Positions 34,097-44,883 of a stretch of DNA of 64,000 nt are shown here, in pieces. The DNA comes from Schizophyllum amplum. Taxonomy: Eukaryota; Basidiomycota; Agaricomycetes; Agaricales; Schizophyllaceae. The position numbers and the translations under genes are program-made. The notes beneath the pieces were generated by a model that worked only from the letters and a program-made list of their open reading frames with translations, was not told the origin of the DNA and did no database searches. Within the stretch, counting starts at the first letter, position 1; every line of letters begins with the position of its first letter. The stretch covers positions 186,001-250,000 of the forward strand of contig VDMD01000039.1 in assembly GCA_007026445.1 (NCBI GenBank), written 5' to 3'.

Positions 34097-35608
34097 ATGA
34101 AGAGAGGCTTTCTCAATAGCAAGAAGGGAAAAGCGGCCATCGCGTCTGAAGGTGCGCTAAGGATCGCAGTACCCCTTGTTAAACAAGTCTGACTCTGGCT
34201 GTTCAGCGCCAGCGTCTGCTCCAACGTCCGCCGCAAGAAGCGCGCGATCAAAAGACGATCGCAGCCAAGCTGGTACGTCCGGACACTTTTTTATATTTTG
34301 ACCCGCTCCATAGAGGTGAACAGGCCATGCTGAAGATGTGACACGCGCCACGATCGAGTATCCAAGTGCGTGCTCCTTTTCCTCAGCCCAGAGATCTAGC
34401 TGACTGACGATTGTCAGAGAAGCCCGATGGTTGGGTAGTCGATGCGAGCGCTTCTCCGATTGCGGAAGCGCCCTCAAGCAAGCTCGACTACGAAGACAAC
34501 GTGCTAGTCTTCACCTCCATCCCCTCTCAGAACGCCGATTGCGCTACGCACACCGATGCCGAAACCCGCGATGGCTGGACGGAGGTCATCGTCGATGGCG
34601 CTACGAAGCGCGCCATCTTCTCCCAGCGCAATTTTCCGCACCCAGTTGGCTCTCCACCCACCTCCGCGCACCGCATAGGCCCTGCGGATGGCGAGAAAGG
34701 ACTGGGCGTCTTCGCCACGCGCAAAATCAAGCAAGGCGAGCTCATACTCTCCGAGCGCCCCCTTGTCATGGTTCCGCGCTGCCTGCTCTTCATCGACACT
34801 CTGCAACTTGCGACGCAGGCGCAGAAAGTGCAGGCTTTAGTCGAACGGGAGGACCTGCTACAGTCCCTTTTCCGGAGGATGTTACCCGAGCGCTGCGCGG
34901 CGTTGTGGGCCCTGCAGCCTAGCACCGACCGAGACGAGAGCGGGCCGATCATGAAGCGCATACGCAAAAACGGGCTGGACATGGCAGAGTACACTTTCTC
35001 TGCTATAAACGGACCTGACAAGCAGTATATCGCACTCAACGAAGACATCTCGCGTGCGAATCACAGGTACGTTTGCCGCGTTGAAGTCGGGCGCGCTACT
35101 GAATAAGATATCTTGATTCAGCTGTCGGCCCAACGCGAAGTACACCTTCCACCGACCGTCGTTCTCCTCGCGCCTGCGTGCAGTCCGCGATATCAAGGCC
35201 GGAGAGGAAATCTGCATCTCTTACGTTCCCCTCAATGGCCCTTGCGCCCAGCGTCAGGGGCATCTCGCGCCGTACGGCTTTAACTGCTCCTGCGCTGCGT
35301 GCGCCGATCATACCGTGTCTGACGAGCGGCGCGCTCGGATCTCTATCTCTGTCGTCGAGGACGAGAAGGTTCCGAAGCGGCAAGAGTTTGAGCGCATCTC
35401 TGAGCAGATCGAGCTGCTGCAGCGCGAGGGTCTCGAGTGCTTGCCGGTCTACTTCAACAATATCCTGTATATGCTAAGGCTGTGCGCCCAAGTCGGCGAG
35501 TGGGCCAAGTTGTCGACATACAACGAGAAGATGATGGGGTTGAGCCCATTATTCTCTGATGGGATGGACGAGGAACAAGCGGAGCAGTTGGCATTCTTGG
35601 GACTTTGA
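34097..35608 (+). CDS. SMYD-like SET-domain protein H
   Basis: Model: exons 34097-34151, 34207-34272, 34324-34365, 34418-35066 and 35122-35608; introns 55, 51, 52 and 55 nt; 432 aa. Start MKRGFLNSKKGKAA. The three short first exons follow the same plan as in SET B, E and F. SET signatures: GLGVFATRKIKQGELILSERPL, NHSCRPN across the last intron, GEEICISY and post-SET CSCAAC. No MYND finger. It is the only SET gene of the right arm without a recognisable copy in the left arm; the left sequence jumps from a SET G remnant straight to the element upstream of SET C. Expected protein lysine methyltransferase. Confidence 0.86.
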
Positions 35609-36175
35609 TAGCGCAGTAGGGAATTGTTGTCAATATTTTAGATGTTCGACGTCTTTCAAGTGCCGGCTGATTGTAACTCAGATGGCAGGCCGATTGGCGA
35701 ACAATGGCCGGCATTTCCCGAAAGCACCGAATGTTTGAAGCATGATATCCACGTGCCTTCTGCTCTTGCTTTCAGCCACAAAAGGCGAGTGTGCCCTCAG
35801 TCTTTTCCACATGAAACAGTCGTAGCTGCCTCTGCAACGTGCACGCATGTATTGCTCGACGTATATCAGAGCAACCGCTCTTCTTGTGACCCACTTCCAT
35901 TGTTCGCACGATGACCATGGGAAAGTCCCCAATACTGTCGACTGCGGGCCCTGGGCCCCCAAATTCGACGGCTCAGAAGCATCCGTTGTAGACGATATCT
36001 GCGTCACGCGGAGGATCTCGAAGAAGCACGAGAAGATCCTCAGCCGCGCATAAGAACCGGTCGCCGATCGCCTGTCGTTCTCTCGTTTTCCTCGTTCTTG
36101 GACTCGCCACTCAACTCCCTACCCGCCTCCCAAAGGCGCAGCTCTTGGTTCTACTTGTCGTCAGGCATCTGCAGC
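35609..36175. other. Intergenic, SET H to SET I, with upstream element copy 2
   Basis: These 567 bases include the inverted copy of the SET upstream element at about 35800-35940, 240-380 bp before the SET I start. The following block to about 36060 also matches the sequence before SET C (24840-24910), for example gagaagatcctcagccg. No gene is supported. Confidence 0.55.
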
Positions 36176-37871
36176 ATGAATTTCAAGCGGGGATTTCTGA
36201 ATTCCTCTCGAGGACAGCGATCGATTGACAAGCGCGACTCGGCGCCTAACACAGATTTGGGTGAGTGGCGAGTTTTACAGCGTGCTATTCCCTCCAACTA
36301 ACGCTCGCGAGTCGTACCGACGACGCAGATACAGAGCATCAAACCCGAGGCGCCTGATCATTCGCCGCTCCCGGAGATCATTCATAGTCAGTGGTCCGTT
36401 GAGTGTGGCGCTTATTGCTCTGACCATCGGTATACAGCCGTGAAAGACCAGCACGGGAAAAGTGTCGAACTACCTCCGATGGTGGCGGACGTGTACTCTG
36501 CCCTTGGGCGTCTGCAAGACCTGAACGTCACGAGCTACGGCCCCGAGGAGGTCAACAGCATCCTGAGCGATATTCCCAGCAAGAAAAAGTCCGATGACCT
36601 GCCGGCACAATTCACCAAGATGACCTTCGGGGATGCCAGTACGTCCTAGTATTACGTTATACAACATGCTCCATGTTCTGACGCTTATAGTCGACTCGGA
36701 CGAACTCGCCATTCCCAAGTCCATGAATCTCGAGGGCAATCTGCCTCTCCCCGATGTGAACTATGTTTACATGACCATCCCCGCCCGCAAGGCCATTCCC
36801 ACGAAAACAGAGCTGCGCGAGGGGTGGTGCGAAGCTCTGCTCGACCCCGCCACCGAGCGCAAGATCGTCGAGATGCAGGCCGCGCAGCCGCTCAAACGCC
36901 TCCCGCGCAACACCACCCCCGTCTATCGCGTCGAGAGCATTGCGGGCAAGGGCACCGGCTTGGTCGCGACGCGCGCCTTGGACACGGGTGACCTCATCGT
37001 CGCTGAGCGACCGCTCATAATGGCGCCCGTCGCGATGCCGCCTGATCATGACGATTTCCCCGACGGTCTGCCCCCGACCGCCACGAAGAGGGAAGTCGTC
37101 AGAGCGCAGGCCAGGGCCGGGGAGAAGCGCTGCCAAGAGCTGCTTGCGCGGATGACGCCGGAGCGGAGGGACGCTTATCTGGCGCTTTCGAACTGCCACG
37201 AAGGAGACGGGAGTGGGCCGCTCACTGGGCGCTTTAGGACGAATGGCCTAGGGGGTCCGGGCGATTACAAGTTCATGGATTTGCCTGGGGAAGCGGGCAC
37301 ATTCTCATTCGTCGCCGATGATATATCCCGCGCGAACCATAGGTGCGTGAAGGTCCATCGTTTGGGACTCCATGAATATACTGACGCCTTCTTTATCAGC
37401 TGCCGCCCGAACGCATACCCGCATTTCGACTGTGAGCTGTTCGCAATCGTCCTTCGTGCGGTCCGGCCCATCAAAGCGGGCGAGGAGATCTGCATCTCCT
37501 ACCTCTCCGGTGGCGTCGATACTTACGAGGAGCGCAAGAAGAGCCTCTCATCCTACGGCTTCGAGTGCACATGCTCGTCATGCGTTGACCATGTCGCCTC
37601 GGACGCTCGCCGTGCGATCATCGCCACATTCAACGACCCGCAACCCGTCAATTCCAACCCGTACTACCACATCAAGAGGAACCTGTGGAAGATATCGCTC
37701 ATTCAGGAGGAAGGGCTGGAGGAGCTGACCGACTACCTTTCCCTGCATCTGCAACTGTCCATGAGCTATCGCATGGTAGGGGACAGCGTGAAGGCGGCGG
37801 AGGTAAAGAAGCGCGAGGATCAGCTCAACTGGGTCAACTTCAATAGGCCTGCGATGAACATGTTTTTCTAA
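36176..37871 (+). CDS. SMYD-like SET-domain protein I
   Basis: Model: exons 36176-36260, 36312-36386, 36438-36638, 36691-37342 and 37400-37871; introns 51, 51, 52 and 57 nt; 494 aa. It is the close paralogue of SET C with the same exon plan. Start MNFKRGFLNSSRGQRS. Exon 3 (VKDQHGKSVELPPMVADVYS) is a conserved helix-rich segment found only in C and I. SET signatures: GTGLVATRALDTGDLIVAE, NHSCRPN across the last intron, GEEICISY and post-SET CTCSSC. No MYND finger. Expected protein lysine methyltransferase. It is convergent with F-box 4, with 208 bp between the stops, just as SET C is convergent with F-box 3. Confidence 0.88.
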
Positions 37872-38079
37872 ATGCAACTGCTACATGTAACTTTGTAGAT
37901 GTGCATACGGATATACAGCCCCGCTTGTCAAAGTAGTCACGGTGTTTCCCCCGGAACATGCCAGTAGCAAGGGTGTGGAGCAATTTTTGAAGACTTTGTG
38001 CGTAGTAGCCGGCGGTGCTGCTCAGTGTGGTTGCCCCTGCGATTACGAAAGATCAGGTCATGATATACTGCACATACAA

Positions 38080-39644
38080 TTATCTGAGTACAGGTCGGAC
38101 TTGGAATAATTGTAAAGCCTGCCCTGGCGTGCTCAGGATCATCTTTATCCCCTCTAGTACAGCCACACCGCACGACGCGCAGACACGTGGTCTGTCCCTA
38201 GACCTCAAGATCGCTCGCATTTGAACCATGATTCTCTTCCCAAGCTGTCGGCGGGCGAACCAAAGTGTGAGTTTGCTGAGGTTTGGAAGTAACGGCAGTT
38301 GATCTTCGGCGCAAATGAGCTGGTCGAGCATATCCTCTGTTATAAGGCCCAGTGTATATTGAGAGCCGCCCTCGATGCGGAGCTCGCGGAGTGCCTCCAG
38401 CCTTTCCAGGCAGGGCAGAAATAACGTCTGATTGGCATATAGAGTTTTGGCGAGAGTAAGGCGTTGTAGGCGGTGGTCTCCGGCGTGTGCGGGATGGGAG
38501 AGGAAGGCCCATAGTAGCGACAAGGTATCGTTTTGGGTATACTGTTCTCTTAGTATGAGCTCTTCAAGGCGCGGCGCGGCTATGTGACCAAGAAGTACTT
38601 GGGCACCCTCCGTAAGGACGACGACAAGGAGTTCGGTCATGATGATCGGAACGCTGGGTGCGGTTCCGTCATCGGCTACGAGGATCTTTCCGGCATCCAC
38701 TCTGAGATCAGTGAGAGAACAGGAGCAGAGGGACAGCGCGGGAAGAATTGTCGAGAGGAAAATGGCCATTCGGTCGTCCATGAGCAGCGACAGGCGCGTG
38801 AGGGTGCGGAAGGGCGATATCTGGAATATGTTCCACTCATGAATATCCTCCCGTGATCGGTTGATCTTGAGCGTTAGGTGGCGAAGGTCCGACGCGCCGA
38901 TCAGAAAACCCAACGGTTGGGATGTCGGTGGGCCTGCAAGTTCTATGCGGGCGTCTGAGAGATTCGGCATGTCGATGACGGGTATAGATTCAAAACCCGC
39001 GCAAGATGCGCCAATAACTATACTCCGCCATCGGTAAGCATGGGGGCGTAGTTCCTCGAGAAGCCGCACAGGTAGTCCGTCGTCGGAGTGGTAGCGCAGA
39101 TGCTGTATATGCAGCGGTAGAGTCCCAGATAAGGCCGCCTGCTTTGCAAGGCTCGGGAATGCGTATGTGCGTGTGTGAGTGTCAGAGGTGGAGATGTAGT
39201 TCCACAGCCCAGGCGTGTTCCATGCGATAGTCCGCCATGACAGGCAGACACGAGCCACTGTCGTCTCAATCATATACGCTTTGTCGAAAGCTTCGGAAGT
39301 CGTGCCACATATATGAAGGAAAATTAGGGATATGATTTCGACCGGGAGACGGCGAACTGGGGCGATGACAGAGTGGCTGATGTCGAGCTGGGTGCAAACT
39401 CGCTCTCGTAACGCGTGCAGTCGTCTAATCTCGGCATCGATGTCCGGCAACGCGGAGGACAGAAGCGACACCGAGTCATCGATTTTCTTCCTTTCAGCGG
39501 CAGAAGGGACGGATCCACTTCGTTGTTGCTCGACGCTTGCGAGCGTCGAAGCGCGCTCGAGAAGAAAATTTATATCCTGTCCGATATCTGCCGATCGCGT
39601 CAGTCTGATGAGAGTGACAGGACAAGTTCATGGTCACCCCTCAT
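38080..39644 (-). CDS. F-box protein 4
   Basis: Model: 7-nt first exon 39638-39644 (ATGAGGG), intron 39588-39637 (50 nt) and exon 38080-39587; 504 aa. Exon 2 alone has no ATG near its start: the codon aligned with the internal Met of F-box 3 is ATA. The short exon is therefore needed, and it gives MRDIGQDINFLLERAS. F-box near residue 78 (VRRLPVEIISLIFLHI, then SWR and TPGLWN), followed by leucine-rich sequence. Close paralogue of F-box 3. Predicted SCF substrate receptor, target unknown. If the short exon is wrong, the gene has lost its normal start. Confidence 0.75.
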
Positions 39645-40319
39645 AATACGAGTTCGACTTTGGTTGTCTGAACGAGGCGCTGGGTGAAAGTGAAGATAAT
39701 GGCCAAAAGCAGAGGGTGGCAGAAGGTATGATGCCGCGATCACGCTTGCGGGCGTGGAAACCATCTCCTATCTTCTTCGGAAGGTGCCGAATGGGCATCA
39801 GCGTCTTTGAAGTTGCTTTCTTTCTTCATCTACGTCCAACCTTCCTATTTGCTGATCTAGTTCAAGACTTATCAGATGTCAGTATATTGATTCCAGGACA
39901 CTCTCGCCTGCCGCTACTGTGGATTGCCTTGCTGAATTTTGAAAGGCGATGGCATAAACAAGGCTCTACTAGTCCGACAGTAAAGGCCGTCAGTCTGGTC
40001 GGACGAAGGTCTCATGAAGTTGCCTAATTTTTCATCACTTTCTCAAACTCACGCTGTTGTGATGCGCCGTCAAGTTCGTCAGAAGATCACTGAGCACACA
40101 CAGCTTCTACGACGTCTTTTCTGCAGTGCTCACGTCGGTGGCATCGCCCTTGTGCATCGAATAAAATTCACAGCGGACGCGTTGAACGGCAGTTGGATCA
40201 ACGACAATGGATTTGAACAATGATCGGGTTTTCCCGGTGGCAGGTCAAAGGCATGATTACCACGTGCAGTTCTACTCCTCCTTGCGACCACGAGCGTGCC
40301 GCGCCGCCGCCGCCAAAAA
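39645..40319. other. Divergent region between F-box 4 and F-box 5
   Basis: These 675 bases separate two divergent start codons and so hold both promoters. No clear repeat or additional gene is seen. Confidence 0.4.
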
Positions 40320-41911
40320 ATGTGTCTCACGGCCGAGAGCACCATGTAAGTCTGCCTCTCTCAACGCACTGTACCGTTTTACTGTCACTGACCAAAGACT
40401 GTAGACGTGCGACCATGCAAGACACGGCGGAGATTCTCGATCGCGCCGCCTCACTTGCGAGCATCGAGCTGCAACGGAATGGATTTGTCCCGTCGAGCCT
40501 TCAGGTGCAGAACATCAATGCGATGACATTTGAACTATCCTCCCTCCTTCTGCGACTTGGCGGCGAAGACGACCGGCTTCGTGCCCTGCGCCAGTTGGTC
40601 TGTACCCAGATTGACATTCAACGGTCGATTGCCGCCCCCGTGCGCCGTCTTCCACCAGAAATTCTTGCCCTTGTCTTCATTCAGTTCGTGGAGGTCGAAG
40701 ATCAATCTCCCTACCGCACGCCACGTCTTGTTCTCCTGACAGTCGGCCGCGTCTGCAGCACGTGGCGTATCGTGGCGCGTAGCACGCCCGAACTGTGGAC
40801 ACACATTTGGACTCAAGTGCACAATCCCACCGTCACGTATCCGGATTATGCCGCCATGTCTGGCGCGCTCCCTCTTTACATAGCGCACACGACGCTCGGC
40901 CGCCACAATGCATTCCACCGAGTTCTTAAGCAGCTCAGGCCGCAGGCTGCTCGATGGTGTTCCGTCATCCTTGTGGGAAGTTGCTCGTCCTTCTCCAAAC
41001 AGCCAGCAGTCGCTCTTCCATCACTACGAGTCGCCAAACTGTCGCTGAGACACCGTTCCAAACCTGGTGTGCTAGATTTCCTGGCCTGCGCGTCGGAATT
41101 ACGAATCCTGGAGATACGATACATCATCGACCGCCACGACAACGACAACTGGACCGGACTCAGTATCGAGTTCGATTTTCCTGCCTTCTCAGTCCTCACG
41201 CACCTCTTGCTGGACTTCAACGAGCATAACTGTATCCCGGCCGATAAGCTCCTCCATCTGCTCTCCAACTGCAGCGCCTCTCTCACGCATCTGTCTCTCA
41301 ACTGCATAATTCGGCGCCCCAGCATTGATGCGATTCTCCCGGCAGTTTTGCCCATCGAGATGCCGTCCCTCCTTGTGGCCAAGATTACCGGAGCCTGCTG
41401 CGGGATCCTCGAATGCATCATCGCACCCGCCATAAACAAGCTTGTCTTGACAAACAATGTCATGGGCTTATGTGACCCGATCCTCGTCTTATCCACGTTC
41501 ATGTCGCACTCGCCGCATCACAGTGCTATCGAGCGGCTGACGCTGATTGATGGCTTCTCCAGGCACCCTGAGGATATCATAGGCTGCCTGGAGCAGCTCG
41601 AGGGTTTGCAAGAGTTGCGCGTCGAGGAGATGGCTCCGTTCGTCCTGACCGGAGCCGTCCTCGACAGGTTGACCTGCACGGACGACCGACCACCGCTTCT
41701 ACCGCGACTCACGAGGATGAAGGTGAAGGTCCGAGATGAGGAGATGCTGTCCGAATTCAAGGATGCTCTCCGAGCGATGTCCCAGTCCAGACAGACGGTA
41801 CGCAGATGGGCGACACGCCAAGTAGTCGCGCTGGAGCCAGTTGAAGTGGTGCTAGGGTTTGGGATGGGGTCGACGTTCAGCGATGAACATGAGCTCGGAG
41901 TTTATGGTTGA
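40320..41911 (+). CDS. F-box protein 5
   Basis: Model: exon 40320-40345 (26 nt), intron 40346-40404 (59 nt, gtaagt donor) and exon 40405-41911; 510 aa. The alternative is one exon from 40415 (MQDTAEILDRAAS), 498 aa, with the intron in the leader. The N-terminal helix is followed by an F-box near residue 85 (VRRLPPEILALVFIQFV, then TWR and TPELWT) and a long leucine-rich region. It is more distant from F-box 1-4 than these are from one another. Predicted Skp1-binding substrate receptor of an SCF ubiquitin ligase; target unknown. It lies outside the inverted duplication. Confidence 0.82.
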
Positions 41912-42128
41912 ACACTGTTCAAGATGGATCGTCTACTCTATATTGGATGCATGCGCGTACAACGTTGCACGAGCGGTAGAACAAGAAAAACAAAATGCCA
42001 CCATCCCCAGAACCGATCACGCACTCCTTCTTCTCTCTCCTTGTAGTACATTAGTAAGTAAGTAGATGCCAGCTCTCAAGAATCAGCAACGACGAAAGTT
42101 CATACACGTCGCTTAAAGCATCCAACTC

Positions 42129-43907
42129 TCACAGGTCCGCCTCCCGCAAGATCGCCTCAATATCGTATCCCATTGCGCGGAACCTCGCGACCGCCTCGCT
42201 CCGCTTGTCCGGCGTCAGCATGCTCATCATCATCTTCATCTGCATGGGCACCGCCTTCTTCAGCATCTCGTTCGCCTGCGCCGCCCGCTCCCCCTGTCTC
42301 GACGCATCGAACTCGTCGGGCCCCTCCTCGAAGTACGGCTTGTAGTACTCGTCGATGTACTTGAAATCCGGTGTCGCCATCAGCATGAAGAAGTCCCGCG
42401 GCCGCGCGGGCTGGATGCGCGCCATGCTCAGCTCGCGCCACGCCTTGTCGCGCCAGCCGTCGTCCGTGCTCTTCGCCTGCGTGACGAAGGCGGGGACGTT
42501 GAGCCCGCCAGAGCGCGAGATGATCTCTGGGTACGACTTCCACTCGTGGCCGTCGCCCAGGCGGTACTGGACACAGAAGACGGCGTAGTCGCCTGCGCCG
42601 AGAATCATCTCGCCGTCGTCCCAGTCGATGACGCGGTCCCAGGGTTGGCCGGTCGGCTTTGTGGGCGGCTGGTATTCTCCGCCGCGGCCGGCGTACTTGC
42701 CTTTCGGCGCCTCGACGCCGTTGACCTCGACGATAGACACCCGCAGCCGTCCGTTGTAGTCCTTCCATGGAGAAACATGCATCAGCTCGCTTCTGCGGCG
42801 CCCGACTGTCAGTGAGCGTCGATTCGAAGTCGACGCAAGTGCACTCACCCGCCGGGAGTCGTCGTGAATGTCGCTCTTGCGCGATCCTCGGGGAAGAGGT
42901 TGTTCTTCAAGTCTCCAAAGACAGTGAAGCGCGTCTCTCCGCCGATGACCGCAATCGCGCGCCCATCTGTCCGGCGATTTTGCACGACGATGCGGAGGGA
43001 GACGAGGGTCGATCCCGTATACTTCTTGAGCTCGAGCCCAACAGCGCGCCTGTTGGGACCCTTCAGGCCGGCCCAGCGCTGGTATGATGGAGGGCCTTCT
43101 GGAGAGGATTCCGTACTGCGACCCTCGGGGGGCTCAAACGCCTGTTGTAGTCTGATTGCCGTCAGCAAAACAGCGATGACTTATGTAGGATGTACTTACG
43201 AAGTTCCGAGCTCGCCAGCCGTCGTCATCCACATACCCAGGCAGTTCTGGTTGGCTGACGCGAAGATGGGGTGGATTGGCCATGGGACGTCTGGGCGATC
43301 GGAGGGGTCGAACGTCTTCGAGAGCGGAGGTTGGACGAAGTTGGCGCACTCCTGCTTATGACCCGCCTGCCAGTGATCGCGCTGGCAATTCGCAGAACAG
43401 CTGAGGGAATATTATGAGCCTGAAAGAAACATCAAGTATTCAGAATCAACATACTAGTTGATCGACCTGTAAAAGCAAATTCAGTACGACGCGTCCGAAC
43501 GAGTGTAGAGTGAATACGCACTTGCATCGCGAACATGTCTGCAGACGCGTCCCCACGAGCTTATCCTTCCCACACTTCCCACAGATAGTCTTCATGTCCT
43601 TCTTGCGCGCTTTGCGCGCTGCGACCTCGTCGACCGCCGCGTCCATCACGCGACGGGCATGTTGATCGAAATTGTCGATGAACGGTACGCCGGTGCTGCT
43701 GTGATCGGGCATATGTTTCCCCTTCTTGCTCTTGGTCTTTGTCTTTGTAGACGACGGTCCTGCTGTCGGCGGAGCCTGCTTCGCGGGGCTGGACGAGCTG
43801 GCTTTGTTTAACGCTACGGTTCGATCGTGCGCGTCGACGGCTTCAGGACCGCCCAAGAGTAGGCGTGCAAAGTCATTTTCAAGCTCTCGAGAGAGCTCGT
43901 CGTCCAT
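42129..43907 (-). CDS. MYND-type zinc-finger protein
   Basis: Model: exons 43522-43907, 43455-43466 (12 nt), 43200-43400, 42849-43151 and 42129-42792; introns 55, 54, 48 and 56 nt; 521 aa. The MYND finger is complete only when the 12-nt exon is used: C109-x2-C112, C125-x2-C128, C134-x3-C138 and H147-x3-C151 (CGKCGKDKL, CSRCKSINYCSANCQRDHW). MYND fingers bind Pro-rich partner peptides, by family knowledge. The N-terminus is acidic then Lys-rich (KTKTKSKKGKH); the C-terminal 330 residues form an unrecognised region with many Trp/Tyr. No SET domain is present. It lies next to the SET cluster but is not related to it in sequence. Confidence 0.82.
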
Positions 43908-44883
43908 CTGAATCAGTTTCTGAGAGTTATGCCGAAGGAGCTCGATGGTTTCTTGTGGTCGGGAACAGGCTCAGCGACCGACTGGCGCGTTGCTGAGATC
44001 GTGATTTTCTCGCAGTCATGTGACTAGAGGAAGTGCCGGCTGCGCTCCGAGTCGGCGTTGACCTTGCTTGCATTGGACATTGGTTTTTCGGACTTTTGGG
44101 CCGACAAGATTCACTATTTGGTCTTATGTACGGAAAATTACCCGGAATTAAGGGTGTGGAGAGACCTTGCAAGCAAGGTGATACCAAAGTTGAAGTACGG
44201 CCGATTTACTACGCGTGGCTTTACTTACCCCCCGCATGAGGGTGATAACTCGGCAAGGCCGGTCGTTACCGGCAAGGCCCGCTACCAACCTGAGCTGTGC
44301 TACTTTTGTCTATCCTACCCAGCTTTTTGGCCTTGAAGCTTGAAGCTCGAAGGGGCAACTTGACATTTGCAGCTGCAGAGCTTGAGTCAGTGCTTACAAA
44401 GAGGTCAGAAGCGAGTCGTCAGAGCTGAGCCTTGAGCATGCATGGCATTGATATATCTTGCCCCTGGAGGTCCGGGCACGATTCAAAGCTTCTAGGCAAA
44501 AAGCAAGAACACGCAAAGTGGTGCTCAGAAAATGCGACTGCCGAGAGTCGAAACTCTGACGTGGCAGACAGTCAGGTGAGCAACACGTGATGTGAATCGT
44601 CCGACGGCAAGGGCCGTTTTTGCTTCCACCCCAAAACCCACTACCATAAATGGTAGCGGGAATTTGTGACCCTCATAAAGATCCTATAGAGCCAGTGGAT
44701 AGCATAGACCATATGTATGGGTCCGACTTCAAGACAGGATCCCTCTGCCAAAAGGGCCAGAGGATAGTAGCAAGGATCGTATGAAAGCGTGATTGGAAAG
44801 GTGTCTAAAAGTACAACAGATATGTAGATCATAATATACAGCAATATGCAAAGAAAGCGTAGTCGTGTCATGGGTATCATGAA
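43908..44883. other. Intergenic with one unexplained ORF
   Basis: These 976 bases lie upstream of the MYND gene and downstream of the transporter. A + strand ORF at 44058-44336 (92 codons) reads like protein (ALDIGFSDFWADKIHYLVL) but has no recognised family. An inverted motif, ccggcaaggcc/ggcaaggccgg, lies at about 44253-44282, and a perfect short palindrome, ctaccataaatggtag, at 44642-44657 could form a hairpin downstream of the transporter. Confidence 0.4.

Larger units (their letters stand above)
21271..39647. repeat. Large imperfect inverted duplication around the thiolase gene
   Basis: Left arm 21.3-27.7 kb and right arm 30.2-39.6 kb carry the same genes in mirror order: F-box 3/F-box 4, SET C/SET I, pseudogene/SET G, SET E/SET F. 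Non-coding parts match as well. The C/F-box 3 spacer and the I/F-box 4 spacer share cttgctactggcatg. The 3' flanks of E and F share aaagttgaaccgtgac. The leaders of C and I share attggggactttcccatgg. Only the thiolase and its flanks lie between the arms. The left arm lacks a counterpart of SET H. Arm boundaries are approximate. Confidence 0.8.

Noticed and set aside
38080..39587. F-box 4 as a pseudogene because its start codon reads ATA
   Set aside because: The sister gene F-box 3 has the same 7-nt first exon and acceptor context. An upstream ATGAGGG exon with a good acceptor restores the start in frame.
42157..42768. 203-aa Arg/Gly/Ala-rich ORF on the - strand
   Set aside because: It is a shifted-frame shadow of the last MYND-gene exon, which has normal composition and joins its upstream exons in phase.
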